Assembly (NCBI RefSeq): GCF_002088945.1
Contig: NZ_NCSU01000007.1
Location: 186,001 to 250,000, forward strand
Origin: Henriciella pelagia
GTDB taxonomy: Bacteria > Pseudomonadota > Alphaproteobacteria > Caulobacterales > Hyphomonadaceae
Reading direction: 5' to 3'
Length of the DNA stretch: 64,000 nt
The notes under the pieces are model-generated. The model worked only from the letters and a program-made list of their open reading frames with translations. It was not told the origin of the DNA and did no database searches. A program made the position numbers and the translations under genes. Positions 45,478 to 55,196 of the stretch are shown piece by piece (position 1 is the stretch's first letter; every line of letters starts with the position of its first letter).

Positions 45478-45893
45478 AGACGCGCCTGTCCGAGGTGCAG
45501 ACCTTTCTCGACCGCACGCCTTTTGCGCGATTTCTCGGCATGCGCTGCGAGATGAAAGACGGTGAACTGATCGCCACTCTGCCCTTCCAGGACAAGTTCC
45601 TGGGCAATGTTGCCATCAACGCCCTGCATGGCGGCTGCACCGGCGCTTTCCTCGAACTGACCGCCATCGCCGGCGTGTTCCTGGAATCAGAGATGAAGCA
45701 GCCGCCGAAGCCAATTAATATCACGGTAGACTATCTGCGCTCGGCCAAAGGCGAAGACCTTTATGCCCGCGCCATTGTCCACAAGCTTGGCCAGCGCATG
45801 GCGAGCGTGCGCGCCGAAGCCTGGCAGGGCGACGACCCGACCAAGACCGTCACCGCCCTGCAGGCGCACTTTCTGGTCTCGGATGCCGGCTGA
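45474..45893 (+). CDS. PaaI-family thioesterase, second of a pair
   Basis: This 139-aa hot-dog protein has INALHGGCTGAFLELTAIAG with the HGG motif but Glu in the place of the usual Asp/Asn, and INITVDYLRSAKGEDLYARA. It is a diverged partner of the preceding protein: same fold and order, low sequence similarity. The start overlaps the first gene's stop. The pair is convergent with the GNAT-nitrilase gene, ten bases away. Confidence 0.88.
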   Translation: MKTRLSEVQTFLDRTPFARFLGMRCEMKDGELIATLPFQDKFLGNVAINALHGGCTGAFLELTAIAGVFLESEMKQPPKPINITVDYLRSAKGEDLYARAIVHKLGQRMASVRAEAWQGDDPTKTVTALQAHFLVSDAG

Positions 45894-45902
45894 GACCGCC
45901 CG

Positions 45903-47456
45903 TCAGCGGCTGTCATTCCACTTGACCCGGTAGAGATCGAACCGCCGGTCACGAAGGTTTCGGACCGTGCCTTCGGAACGGGCCACGGCGAGGTCGGTGA
46001 GGTCAAGGTCCGCCATTACCACCGCCTCGACATTCTCGGCAATCTCGGCCGCGATCCCTTCGCGCGCGAAGGGATAGTCGCACGGCGTCAGGATGGCCGA
46101 CTGGGCATAGTTGATGTCCATGTTCTCGACATTGGGCAGGTTTCCGGTACAGCCGGACGTCACGACATAGAGCTGGTTCTCGATGCAGCGGGCATGGCAG
46201 CAATAGCGCACCCGCAGATAGCCCTGCCGGCTATCGGTGCAGAACGGTGTGAACAGGATGCGCGCGCCCTCATCGGTCAGGCGGCGGGCAAGTTCCGGGA
46301 ACTCTGCATCATAGCAGATGAGCACGCCGATCGGCCCGCAATCTGTCGGAATCACATCGACACTGTCACCGCCCTTGATGTTCCACCAGTGGCGTTCGTC
46401 CGGTGTCGGATGAATTTTCTCCTGCGCATGCACAGACCCGTCGCGAAGGAAGACATAGGCGACATTCTGGATATCGCCGTCATCGGTCCGGGTCGGGTGA
46501 GAACCGCCAATAATGTTGATGTTGTAGGAAATGGCGAGCTCGCGCATTTCCTTGATGAAGCGTGGTGTAAACCGCGTCAGAGCTTCGATGGCCTCTGCAG
46601 GCGAAAGCTTGCGCTCCTCGAAGGCCAGCAATTGCAGGGTAAAGAGTTCCGGGAACACCACGAAATCGGCGCGGCGATCCGAACAGACATCGACGAAATA
46701 TTCGACATTGGAGATAAACTCCTCGAAGCTTTTCACGGCCCGCATCTGGACCTGCACCGTCGCCACGCGAACCGCTTCCTTGACGTGCTGGACGATGCGC
46801 TGCTTCTGCGGAAGCTCCTCGGCATATGGGTTGCGCCAGACCATGTGCGTGGCGTTCCCGCCGGAATCGGCGTCATCCGGCAAATAGTTGCGCAGCACAC
46901 CAATCGGCTCGAACCCTGCGCGAATATGGAAGCGGATGACCGGGTCGGTTGCCTTCTGTTCCTTGACGGCCCGTACATAATCTTCCGGGTCGGGCCAGGT
47001 TTTCTGCTTGCGCCGCCAGCCCGGCATACGGCCGCCGAACACGATGCCCTTCAGTTCCCATTCCTCGCAGAGCTGCTTGCGTGCATCATAGAGCCGCTGG
47101 CCGATCCTCTGGCGGCGAATGTCCGGGTCGACCGAGACGTCCATGCCATACAGCCAGTCACCTTCAGGGTCATGGCGGGCGGCATAGCCATTGCCGGTGA
47201 TCTCGATCCAGTCATGTGGGCTCATCGCCAGTTCTTCCTTGACGATGAAGCTCGCCGAATAGCCGACGATTTCGCCTTCATATTCGACGACGAACTGGCC
47301 TTCGGGGAAGGAGGAGATCTGGCCGCGCAACATACCCGGCGTGTAGCCATCGGCCGGGTTCTTGTAGACCTTGATGACAAGCGCGGCAATTTTCGGCACA
47401 TCCTCGAGCGTTGCGTTGCGCACGACGATGGACGCCTTTTTTCTCTGGCTTGTCAT
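45903..47456 (-). CDS. Fused GNAT acetyltransferase / carbon-nitrogen hydrolase
   Basis: This 517-aa protein has an N-terminal GNAT domain (residues about 10-200: VSVDPDIRRQRIGQRLYDAR is the acetyl-CoA pyrophosphate loop, R-x-x-R-x-G-x-R) and a C-terminal nitrilase-superfamily domain (residues about 220-510) with the catalytic triad glutamate in VVFPELFTLQ, lysine in QEKIHPT and cysteine in LICYDAEFPEL. Such fusions are found in many bacteria; the joint reaction is not established. AAGAGGG precedes the ATG at 47456. It is 76 bases downstream of recQ on the same strand. Confidence 0.92.
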   Translation of the reverse strand: MTSQRKKASIVVRNATLEDVPKIAALVIKVYKNPADGYTPGMLRGQISSFPEGQFVVEYEGEIVGYSASFIVKEELAMSPHDWIEITGNGYAARHDPEGDWLYGMDVSVDPDIRRQRIGQRLYDARKQLCEEWELKGIVFGGRMPGWRRKQKTWPDPEDYVRAVKEQKATDPVIRFHIRAGFEPIGVLRNYLPDDADSGGNATHMVWRNPYAEELPQKQRIVQHVKEAVRVATVQVQMRAVKSFEEFISNVEYFVDVCSDRRADFVVFPELFTLQLLAFEERKLSPAEAIEALTRFTPRFIKEMRELAISYNINIIGGSHPTRTDDGDIQNVAYVFLRDGSVHAQEKIHPTPDERHWWNIKGGDSVDVIPTDCGPIGVLICYDAEFPELARRLTDEGARILFTPFCTDSRQGYLRVRYCCHARCIENQLYVVTSGCTGNLPNVENMDINYAQSAILTPCDYPFAREGIAAEIAENVEAVVMADLDLTDLAVARSEGTVRNLRDRRFDLYRVKWNDSR

Positions 47457-47531
47457 CAGACCCTCTTGTTACGAAATATGGCTAGACCCCTTCAATGAAA
47501 GGGCAACGGAGCCGGAAGACAAGTGTTCCAA

Positions 47532-49373
47532 TCAGGCTGCGTCTGAAACAAGTTTCGATATTTCAGCGGCGTAGCGGCTCGCTTTCTTCTCGCCCACGCC
47601 GGAAACCGCGCGCAGGCTGTCCTCGCCGGAGGGTCGCTCCTGTGCGATGGCGGCGAGTGTCTTGTCATGGAAGATGACATAGGGCGGCACGCCCTTGGAC
47701 TTGGCCGTCTCCAGCCGCCAGGTGCGTAGCGCATCGAACAGGGCGCGGTCGCGCTCCGAAAGGTCCATCGACACAGCCGATGCCGACCCGCGCCTGGCGC
47801 GCTTCGACTTGCGCTGGTTCGGGTCCTCGCGCAGCCAGACTTCGCGCTCGCCGCGGAACAGCGCCTTCGCCTCCTCGGCGTCCGGCACGATGATGACGGG
47901 GCGCATTACCTCGCCGCTTTCGGCCAGCAGGCCGGAGAAGAGCAGCTCATCAAACACGGCGTTCCAGCCCTGCTTCGAAAGATCAGTGCCAATGCCATAG
48001 GTAGAGAGTTGCGAAAGGTCTTCGTCGAACCCGTCCCTGGCCTGGCCGGTCAGGTGAATGATCAGGCGCCCGCGCCCAATGCGCTGCCCGCAGCGGATCA
48101 CGGCAGACACAGCCATTTGCGCGAATTTCGTTGCGTCATAGCCGGTGCCGGGTTCGCGCTGGCAATTGTCGCAGACGCCGCACGGCTCAACCTTGGCCTC
48201 GCCGAAATAGCGCCGCACCGCACCGCGGCGGCAGTCATTGCCATTGAAGAAGGCGAAGAGCTGGCGCGTCTTGTTGAGCTGGACGCGGCGCACCTCCTCT
48301 GAAGCGTCGCTCTCCATCGTCCAGCTGATCGAACGGCGAAGGTCTGCCGGACCGTAGAGCGCATAGCCCTCGGCCGGTTTGCCATCACGCCCAGCCCGGC
48401 CGACTTCCTGCCAGTAGGCTTCCAGCGTCTTTGGCGGGTCGGCATGGATCACGAAGCGCACATCCGGCTTGTCGACGCCCATGCCGAACGCCACCGTGGC
48501 GCACATGGTGAGGCCGTCCTCGAGCAGGAATCGACGCTGGCGCTCGGCGCGCAGCTCAGAGTCGAGCCCGGCATGATAGGCAAGCGCCGGCACGCCTGCC
48601 TTTTCCAGCGCTTCGGCCAGCTTCTCGGTCCCGTCGCGGGTGGCAGCATAGACGATGCCGCTTTCGCCCTTGTGCGCTTTGACCAGCGAAACCACGCGGT
48701 CTGACTTGCCACCTGTCTTTGGCTCGGCCCCAAGGGTGAGGTTTGGCCGGTCGAAACTCGCGACATGAGTCTCGGGCGCGGTAAGATCGAGCTGGGTGAG
48801 GATGTCGTCGCGCGTGCGCTCATCGGCGGTGGCCGTGACAGCGATGCGCGGCACACCGGGAAAGAGCTGTTTCAGGCGGCCAAGCGCGCGATAATCGGGC
48901 CGGAAGTCATGCCCCCACTGGCTGACGCAGTGCGCTTCGTCGATAGCAATCAGCGAGACATTGAGCCCGGACACGCGCTGGCCCATGCCATTGGCGAGCG
49001 CTTCGGGCGAGACATAGAGCATGTCCATCTCGCCGCGTGCCGCCGCTTCCAGCGCGGCGGACTTTTCCTCATAGGACATGGAGGAGTCGAGCCGCTCGGC
49101 CCGCACACCAAGCGCCTTCAGCGCATCGACCTGGTCCGCCATCAGCGCGATCAGCGGGGAGACGACGAGGCCGACACCCGGCCGCAGGATGGAGGGAATC
49201 TGGTAGCAAAGCGATTTGCCGCCGCCTGTCGGCAGCACGGCCAGGACATCCTTGCCGGCCATGACATCGCCGATCACCGCGTCTTGCAGACCGCGAAACG
49301 CGTCATAGCCATAGACCCGTTTGAGAAGGTCCAGCGGCGTTTCATCGGCAGGCAGTTTGCGGGCAGCGCTCAT
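47532..49373 (-). CDS. recQ: ATP-dependent DNA helicase RecQ
   Basis: This 613-aa helicase has Walker A LPTGGGKSLCYQ (about residue 46), the RecQ motif AIDEAHCVSQWGHDFRPDY, HQ/DKPDVRFVIH and QEVGRAGRDG motifs, the RecQ zinc-binding region (CRRGAVRRYFGEAKVEPCGVCDNC, quoted here only by its cysteines: C..., CGVC, C) and a C-terminal HRDC domain (about 525-605, ALFDALRTWRLETAKSKGVP). It unwinds DNA 3'-5' in recombination and fork repair. Length is typical. It is followed by the GNAT-nitrilase gene on the same strand without evident functional link. Confidence 0.94.
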   Translation of the reverse strand: MSAARKLPADETPLDLLKRVYGYDAFRGLQDAVIGDVMAGKDVLAVLPTGGGKSLCYQIPSILRPGVGLVVSPLIALMADQVDALKALGVRAERLDSSMSYEEKSAALEAAARGEMDMLYVSPEALANGMGQRVSGLNVSLIAIDEAHCVSQWGHDFRPDYRALGRLKQLFPGVPRIAVTATADERTRDDILTQLDLTAPETHVASFDRPNLTLGAEPKTGGKSDRVVSLVKAHKGESGIVYAATRDGTEKLAEALEKAGVPALAYHAGLDSELRAERQRRFLLEDGLTMCATVAFGMGVDKPDVRFVIHADPPKTLEAYWQEVGRAGRDGKPAEGYALYGPADLRRSISWTMESDASEEVRRVQLNKTRQLFAFFNGNDCRRGAVRRYFGEAKVEPCGVCDNCQREPGTGYDATKFAQMAVSAVIRCGQRIGRGRLIIHLTGQARDGFDEDLSQLSTYGIGTDLSKQGWNAVFDELLFSGLLAESGEVMRPVIIVPDAEEAKALFRGEREVWLREDPNQRKSKRARRGSASAVSMDLSERDRALFDALRTWRLETAKSKGVPPYVIFHDKTLAAIAQERPSGEDSLRAVSGVGEKKASRYAAEISKLVSDAA

Positions 49374-49429
49374 CTCCCAGACCCTGCCGGGAGTCGGGAC
49401 CTGCCCGCAATGGCGGACTGCGTTTTCCC

Positions 49430-51148
49430 TCAGAGGCGCGAGCCGGTGAGCTCCACATCCGCCTTCGACCAGGCATGGTGGAACATTTCCCGCATTTCGG
49501 CGGCTTCCTCGGTCTTGCCCTGGGCGTCGAGCGCGCTCATCAGGCCGTGCATCGACCAGCCATTGTGCGGATAGTCGACAAGGTCGCGCCGGTAGACCGC
49601 TTCGGCCTCATCATACCGCTCCGCCGCGAGCAGCGCTTCGCCGAGTGACTGGCGTGTCGGATAATACCAGAAGGGCGGCTCCATATAGGGCAGCGTGTCC
49701 TGGCTGGCGACGGCATCCTTGAAGTGAGCGACGGCGGTGTTCGGAATGCCGCGCGCCATCGCGATTTCGCCCTGCAGGAGGTCATCGGCAATGCCGAGCA
49801 GCGTGCTGGCCGGGTAGTCATTCGTGTCGAGGAAGCTGACCTGCACGCTGTCCTTCATGGCGGCGAGCCTTGCCTGTTCACCGGCGGCCTCATCTGCTTT
49901 CCCGGTTCGGGCGAGCGCCACGCCGCGGGCATAGTGATGAATGGCATTCGAGAAATCGAGCTCTGCAGGCGGGGCATCCATGGCGAGAATATCATCCCAC
50001 TTGCCGAACTGCACATGCGCGAGCACCGGGATCGTCTTGAAGAATTCGACCGTCGGGAACTGTTCGATCTGCTCAAGGCGCACATTGTCGGCAACTTTCC
50101 GGGCCGCTTCGAGTGCAACTTCGCTCTGCCCGCCCATGCTCGCTGCCGCCCACAGGAAGTGGATATTGTGCGGATAGTAGAGCGCCGGATAAAAGCCCTG
50201 CGCATTGCACTGGGCGATATAGTCCTCGTCCACATTCGCGGCCTGCACATTGGCTTCTGCGGCGTCGTCATAGCGCCCGACACGCCAGAAGATGTGGGCC
50301 GGCATGTGCACGAGATGGCCTGAGCCCGGCACGAGCGTGTAGAGCCGGTCAGCCTCATCCTCTGCCCGGCCGGGGTCTGCCGACGCTTCCACCGCATGGA
50401 TGTAGAGGTGCAGCGCCAACGGATGGTTCGGCGAGCGGGCAATCGTGGTCTCCAGCGCCTTGATGACCTCCACCGTTTCCGGCTTCGGTTCGCCATCGGC
50501 GGACCAGTAATCCCACGGCATGGTGTTCATCCACGCCTCGGCATAGATAGCCGCCGCGTCATCGTCTTGCGGATAGGCTTCGACATAGTCTCCCATGGCC
50601 TCGGCCCAGGCGATGTCGAGCGGTTCGCGCGGGGTGGACGGGTCGCCATTATAGCGAGTCGACAGCGCATCGATCAGCGCCTGCTCCTGCGTGGTGGCAT
50701 TGGCCTTCAGGGCGATGGCCCTGTCGATTGCGGCGCGGGCCGCGACACGGTCAGCATCGGCCATGACCGCCTTGCCCTTGCTGGTCACATTGATGTTCGG
50801 CCCGGTCGCCAGCGCCTCGCCCCAGAAGCACATGGCGCAGTCCGGGTCGAGTGTCTGGGCTGCCCGGAAAGACCGGATCGCCTCGGCATGGTTGAAGCCG
50901 AAAGCCAGCACCATGCCCTGGTCGAAATACTTGTTGGCGTCCTCGCTGCTGGTCGAGATGGTGCGGTGATAATCGCCCATGCCCTCGAACAGCGGCGCAC
51001 CGGCCTTTTCGGCAAGGCTGGCCGTCTCGTATTCGCCTTCAGCTGCCGGAGGCTCCGGCGCGATGGCCGGGGCAAGGTCTTCGGTTGAAGAGGTTGCGCA
51101 CGCGCTCAGCAGGAGCGCCGCCATGGCGCTCGACGTCAAAAGTCTCAT
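49430..51148 (-). CDS. TPR-repeat lipoprotein
   Basis: This 572-aa lipoprotein has lipobox LSAC (MRLLTSSAMAALLLSAC) and a mature protein made of tetratricopeptide-like helical repeats: DANKYFDQGMVLAFGFNHAE, AIRSFRAAQTLDPDCAMCFW, then further TPR units to the C-terminus (ERYDEAEAVYRRDLVDYPHN, GWSMHGLMSALDAQGKTEEA). CAMCFWGEALA and HMPAHIFWRVGRYDDA are family motifs of a widespread uncharacterised group. The TPRs suggest a protein-binding role at the membrane. GGTGGGAGAAACC precedes the ATG at 51148. Confidence 0.86.
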   Translation of the reverse strand: MRLLTSSAMAALLLSACATSSTEDLAPAIAPEPPAAEGEYETASLAEKAGAPLFEGMGDYHRTISTSSEDANKYFDQGMVLAFGFNHAEAIRSFRAAQTLDPDCAMCFWGEALATGPNINVTSKGKAVMADADRVAARAAIDRAIALKANATTQEQALIDALSTRYNGDPSTPREPLDIAWAEAMGDYVEAYPQDDDAAAIYAEAWMNTMPWDYWSADGEPKPETVEVIKALETTIARSPNHPLALHLYIHAVEASADPGRAEDEADRLYTLVPGSGHLVHMPAHIFWRVGRYDDAAEANVQAANVDEDYIAQCNAQGFYPALYYPHNIHFLWAAASMGGQSEVALEAARKVADNVRLEQIEQFPTVEFFKTIPVLAHVQFGKWDDILAMDAPPAELDFSNAIHHYARGVALARTGKADEAAGEQARLAAMKDSVQVSFLDTNDYPASTLLGIADDLLQGEIAMARGIPNTAVAHFKDAVASQDTLPYMEPPFWYYPTRQSLGEALLAAERYDEAEAVYRRDLVDYPHNGWSMHGLMSALDAQGKTEEAAEMREMFHHAWSKADVELTGSRL

Positions 51149-51232
51149 TGGTTTCTCCCACCCGGCGCCCCCACAGCGCTCAAACGACCCAGGCAGGGTG
51201 TTTACCACGAAAATGCCCGCAGACTAAGCTCG

Positions 51233-52138
51233 TCAGGCCAATTCCATGGATCTTTGCAGCGCCTCGACCATGAATGTATGGCGCCGCGCGACCGCCATCG
51301 GGTCTTTTGAATAGCCACCGCCCAGAACACCGACGACAGGAATGGACCGGGCGCGGCAAGCCTCCACCACCATGCGGTCGCGCGCCTTCAGGCCGTCATC
51401 GCTGAGGGTGAGGAGGCCGAGCCGGTCATCGGCATGCGGGTCCACGCCGGCATTGTAAAAGATCAGGTCAGGGGTCGTGCGCTCGAACATCTCGTCCAGC
51501 ATGGCGCGGAGCGCCCCGAGATAGGGCATGTCGCCCGCGCCCTTGCTGAGACCGACATCGAGGTCAGATGGTGGCTTCTCGCGCGGCCAGTTATCGTCGC
51601 AGTGCAGGGAGGTGGTGAAGACGCGCGACTCGCCGGCGAAGATGCGCGCCGTGCCGTCGCCATGATGGACATCGCAATCGACGACAGCCACCTGGCGCAC
51701 CAGCCCCTCATTCAGTGCCACTCTTGCGGCCACAGCAACATCATTGAACACGCAGAAGCCGGCCCCGCCCTCATAGTCGGCATGATGGCTGCCACCCGCG
51801 AGATTGACGGCCGCGCCGTATTCCAGCGCCAGCCTTGTCGCGAGGCAAGTTCCGCCGACCGAGGCCCGCGTGCGCGCCGCGATGGCAGGCGTCATCTCGA
51901 AGCCGACGCGGCGGGCCGTCTTCGCATCCAGCGAGGAGGTCAGGACGCCGGTCACATAGGCCGGGTCATGGGCAAGGTGGAGCCAGCGTTCAGACGCATG
52001 GGCCGGGACAACAAACGTCTCGCCCTGCTCACGCAGCAGATCGGCCACGAGCGAATATTTGCGCATGGGGAAACGATGGCCATCCGGCACGCTGGCGGCG
52101 TCATAATCGGCATGGTGGACAAGGGGCAGGGACATCAT
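51233..52138 (-). CDS. Histone deacetylase-family protein
   Basis: This 301-aa arginase-fold deacetylase has the HDAC motifs GGSHHADYEGGAGFCVFND, VDCDVHHGDGTARIF and YNAGVDPHADDRLG, with the zinc-binding Asp-His-Asp positions kept. Bacterial members deacetylate acetylated polyamines, acetoin-type molecules or proteins; the substrate here is not known. Two adjacent ATG codons (52138, 52135) are possible. It is divergent from the MATE exporter, with about 60 bp between the starts. The organisation does not resemble an acu operon. Confidence 0.9.
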   Translation of the reverse strand: MMSLPLVHHADYDAASVPDGHRFPMRKYSLVADLLREQGETFVVPAHASERWLHLAHDPAYVTGVLTSSLDAKTARRVGFEMTPAIAARTRASVGGTCLATRLALEYGAAVNLAGGSHHADYEGGAGFCVFNDVAVAARVALNEGLVRQVAVVDCDVHHGDGTARIFAGESRVFTTSLHCDDNWPREKPPSDLDVGLSKGAGDMPYLGALRAMLDEMFERTTPDLIFYNAGVDPHADDRLGLLTLSDDGLKARDRMVVEACRARSIPVVGVLGGGYSKDPMAVARRHTFMVEALQRSMELA

Positions 52139-52197
52139 CCTGCAAGTGCGCCTGCGGGCCCGATTGTCAAGCCAAGCTACGCCGCCTAGAGCGAAGC

Positions 52198-53514
52198 ATG
52201 GCTGGCGCAATGCTCTCCCGTTCGAAGGTGCTGAACCTCGCTGTTCCCGTCATGCTGGCGCAGGCGGCGACGGCGACAACTGGCGTTGTCGATACGATCG
52301 TGATGGGCGTGCACGGCGACAAGGTGGACCTTGGCGCGGTGGCCGTGGCGAGCGTCGTGATGAGCTTTCTCTATTGGGCGTTCGGCTTCCTGCGCATGTC
52401 GACGACGGGGCTCACGGCGCAGGCCGCAGGGGCCGATGACAGGGTTGAAGTGCAATCCACCCTGCAGCGCGCCCTGCTGTTGGGCGGGGCGCTCGGCCTC
52501 GCCATTCTGGTGCTGTCGCCCCTGCTCAAGCTGATCGTCTTCCAGCCCTTCTCGGCGACTGAAGACGTCAAGTCGCTGGCGCGCGCCTATTTCGATGCGC
52601 GTATCTGGGGCGCGCCAGCAGTCTTGATGGGGTATGGCATCACAGGCTGGCTGCTCGGCACGGGGCGAACAGGCCAGCTGCTTGCCTTCCAGATCGTGAT
52701 GAACGGCGTGAATGCAGGCCTCGATATCTGGTTCGTGGCCGGCCTCGACTGGGGCCCGGCGGGCATCGGTGCCGGCACCGCGATTGCCGAATGGGTGTCG
52801 CTTGGCTTCGGCCTCATCCTGGTGCGCGGCGGTCTCACGCGCTCGAAAGACCTGTTCGACCGCGCGCGGCTTTCGGCGCTGATCAATGCCAATCGCGATA
52901 TCCTGATCCGTACGCTCGCGCTGCTGTTCAGCTTCGCGTGGTTCGTGAATTCCGGCGCGAGCCTCGGCACGGCAGAGCTCGCGGGCAATGAAGTGCTGCT
53001 GCAATTTGTCAGCGTCTCGGCCTTCGTGCTGGATGGCTTTGCCTTCGTCGCGGAGAAAGAGATTGGCGAGGCCTATGGCGCGCGAAACCGGGCGCGCCTC
53101 ATCCGCGCCATGCGGGTCACGACCGAGTTGGCTTTCGCCTTCGGAGCGGCGATCTCGCTCACCTATTTCCTGACAGGCGGCCTCATCATCGAGAGCTTCG
53201 TGTCTGATCCTGAAGCGCGCGCGGTCGCGCTCGCCTTCCTGCCCTGGTGCGCGGTGATCCCGTTGCTTGGCCTGCCCGCCTGGCAGCTCGATGGCTTCTT
53301 CCTCGGCGCAACCCAAGGCAAGGCGCTGCGCAATGCGGGGGTGGCGTCCTGCCTGCTCTATGTCGCGACCGATCTCGCGCTCAGGCCCGCCTTCGGCAAT
53401 GTTGGCGTCTGGTCGGCCTTCCTGACGATGTATGCCTGGCGCGCAGCGGCGCTTGGGCTGTACCTGCCGTCTCTTATTGGAAAGACGTCCACCGAACAGC
53501 ATTCCCAGACCTAG
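52198..53514 (+). CDS. MATE-family multidrug/Na+ exporter
   Basis: This 438-aa protein has twelve hydrophobic helices and MATE-family features: the N-terminal half starts with VLNLAVPVMLAQAATATTGV and VDTIVMG, and the second half has ANRDILIRTLALLFSFAWFV with GASLGTAELAGNEVLLQF. The latter is the DinF-type sub-family. It exports cationic compounds by Na+ or H+ antiport. The frame continues far upstream (51835) but overlaps the HDAC gene on the other strand; the ATG at 52198 is the first that begins the conserved N-terminus. Confidence 0.91.
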   Translation: MAGAMLSRSKVLNLAVPVMLAQAATATTGVVDTIVMGVHGDKVDLGAVAVASVVMSFLYWAFGFLRMSTTGLTAQAAGADDRVEVQSTLQRALLLGGALGLAILVLSPLLKLIVFQPFSATEDVKSLARAYFDARIWGAPAVLMGYGITGWLLGTGRTGQLLAFQIVMNGVNAGLDIWFVAGLDWGPAGIGAGTAIAEWVSLGFGLILVRGGLTRSKDLFDRARLSALINANRDILIRTLALLFSFAWFVNSGASLGTAELAGNEVLLQFVSVSAFVLDGFAFVAEKEIGEAYGARNRARLIRAMRVTTELAFAFGAAISLTYFLTGGLIIESFVSDPEARAVALAFLPWCAVIPLLGLPAWQLDGFFLGATQGKALRNAGVASCLLYVATDLALRPAFGNVGVWSAFLTMYAWRAAALGLYLPSLIGKTSTEQHSQT

Positions 53515-53584
53515 TTTCAGGTTCACCACGGCTTGTCCGTAGTGCCCATCACTGCAGACATCCGCGCATCAGTTGTCAGGAGAT

Positions 53585-53611
53585 GGATCCCACGGACACG
53601 CCGTGGGATCC
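53585..53611. terminator. Perfect inverted repeat between convergent genes
   Basis: GGATCCCACGG-ACACG-CCGTGGGATCC: an 11-base stem with a five-base loop, between the MATE gene (stop 53514) and pyrD (stop 53630). It lacks a T-run, so it is terminator-like only; it may be a bidirectional 3' stabilising hairpin. Confidence 0.55.
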
Positions 53612-53629
53612 GTACAATGCATATTGCGA

Positions 53630-54745
53630 TCAGCTGAGATCAGCGCCGACAGCATCCGCGACAGAGCTGAAGCCATCCGCTTTCAGCATTTTTGCGAGAT
53701 CGGCATTAATGTCAGCAACCAGCCCCGGCCCGTGATAGACCAGCGCAGAATAAAGCTGCACGGCATGGGCGCCCGCGCGGATCTTGGCATAGGCATCTGC
53801 GCCGCTCGCAATACCGCCAGCACCGATAAGGTCGAACTCGCCGAACAAGTCGGACGCGAACTGCTTCAGAACTTCTGTTGATTTCTCGAAAAGCGGCGCG
53901 CCCGATAGCCCGCCCGTCTCGCCCTTGTACTCGCTTTTCAGCGTCTCCGGGCGCTCGAGCGTCGTATTGGAAATGATGAGGCCGGCGAGCCATTTGCCGG
54001 GCCCGCGCACCACGTCGATAATGTCGCGAATGGCCGTCTCATCGAGATCTGGCGCAACTTTCAGGAAGACAGGCTTGGGCGTCATCGCCTCTGCGATACG
54101 GCCTTCCTCGCCCATTTCCTGCTTCCAGGAGAGGTGCGCCACATCCCGCATCTTTCCGCAGCGTTCCAGAAGCTCCTGAAGGGCGCCCTTGTCCTGCAGG
54201 CCGCGAAGCCCCGGCGTATTGGGCGAGGAGATGTTGATCGTGATGTAGTGGGCGTAAGGGTAGACCGCTTCGATCCCGGCTTCATAGTCGCCGATCCGGT
54301 CTTCGCTGTCCTTGTTGGCCCCAACATTTGCGCCCACCGGGGCAAGGCGCTTGTCGGCCTGACGGATGCGGGCGGTGAAGGCGCGCAGGCCCTCATTGTT
54401 GAAGCCCATCCGGTTGATGACGGCCATGTCTTCAGTCAGACGGAAGAGGCGCGGCTTGGGATTTCCGGTCTGCGGGCGCGGTGTGACCGTGCCGCATTCG
54501 ACAAAGCCGAAACCGAAACGGAGCATCTGACCGAACACTTCGGCATTCTTGTCGAAGCCGGCGGCAAGGCCGACCGGGTTGAACAGCTTCAGGCCTGCCT
54601 TGGGCAGGGTGACCGGCGTGTTCCACTGCAGGGCGCTGACATTGGGAAGGCCAATCCCGGCTTTCAGGGCCCTTATGGTGGCCAGGTGCGCCGCTTCCGG
54701 CGGCAGCATGCGGACAATCCTCGTCCCAAGATCAGCAAGTGACAT
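53630..54745 (-). CDS. pyrD: Dihydroorotate dehydrogenase (quinone), class 2
   Basis: This 371-aa enzyme is a class 2 DHODH: it has the N-terminal membrane-associating helix region (MSLADLGTRIVRMLPPEAAH) that class 1 lacks, PVGLAAGFDKNAEV, GFVECGTVTPRPQ, the NISSPNTPGLR active-site segment and LIGAGGIASGADAYAKIRAG for FMN binding. It oxidises dihydroorotate to orotate with ubiquinone, the fourth step of pyrimidine synthesis. Its start overlaps the stop of the upstream DUF952 gene (TGATG), so the two are coupled. Confidence 0.95.
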   Translation of the reverse strand: MSLADLGTRIVRMLPPEAAHLATIRALKAGIGLPNVSALQWNTPVTLPKAGLKLFNPVGLAAGFDKNAEVFGQMLRFGFGFVECGTVTPRPQTGNPKPRLFRLTEDMAVINRMGFNNEGLRAFTARIRQADKRLAPVGANVGANKDSEDRIGDYEAGIEAVYPYAHYITINISSPNTPGLRGLQDKGALQELLERCGKMRDVAHLSWKQEMGEEGRIAEAMTPKPVFLKVAPDLDETAIRDIIDVVRGPGKWLAGLIISNTTLERPETLKSEYKGETGGLSGAPLFEKSTEVLKQFASDLFGEFDLIGAGGIASGADAYAKIRAGAHAVQLYSALVYHGPGLVADINADLAKMLKADGFSSVADAVGADLS

Positions 54746-55095
54746 CAGCGCAGCTCCTCGGGAAGGACCGGATTGCCCACCACATCATTTGCGAGCGCCC
54801 AGTGACGGTTCGCTGCCGAGAGACGGAGCGTTCCGTAGAGGTGCGGAAAGAGCTGGCCGCCGCGCGATTCCTCCCAGCGCACATCGCCGCTGAACCGCTC
54901 CAGCACAAATTCGTAAAGGTGGACGCCCTGCTGGCCCGCATAGTGCAGCGCCAGTGTCTCGGCGACCTGGTCCTTTGATGACAGGTGCACATAGCCGTCT
55001 CGTGCATCGAGATCGGTATCGGTGTGGCCGAGCTCTTTCGCGCGCGCATGATCGCCAGCGCCGAGGATCTTGTAGACATAGGTCTCGATAAGCAT
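54745..55095 (-). CDS. DUF952 family protein
   Basis: This 116-aa protein has the DUF952 pattern: TYVYKILGAGDH, then DARDGYVHLSSKDQVAETL, LYEFVLERFSGDVRWEESRG and FPHLYGTLRLSA. It is glutathione-S-transferase-related in some annotations, but no function is known. It is upstream of pyrD and overlaps its start codon; this gene order is common in Alphaproteobacteria. The ATG at 55095 begins the conserved region; the frame is open to 55131. Confidence 0.86.
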   Translation of the reverse strand: MLIETYVYKILGAGDHARAKELGHTDTDLDARDGYVHLSSKDQVAETLALHYAGQQGVHLYEFVLERFSGDVRWEESRGGQLFPHLYGTLRLSAANRHWALANDVVGNPVLPEELR

Positions 55096-55196
55096 GCGCT
55101 GGCTTGAAACAGGCTTTTGCCGAGTCGGCAAGATGTCAGGCTTGCTAGGTATTTATTCCCATGATAGGAAGAAGCAGGACAGACGGAGACATTCCG

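Noticed and set aside
53584-53735. Open frame beginning MDPTDTPWDPYN
   Set aside because: AGGAG is too close to the ATG, the first codons are the palindrome 53585-53611, and the rest is antisense to the pyrD end.
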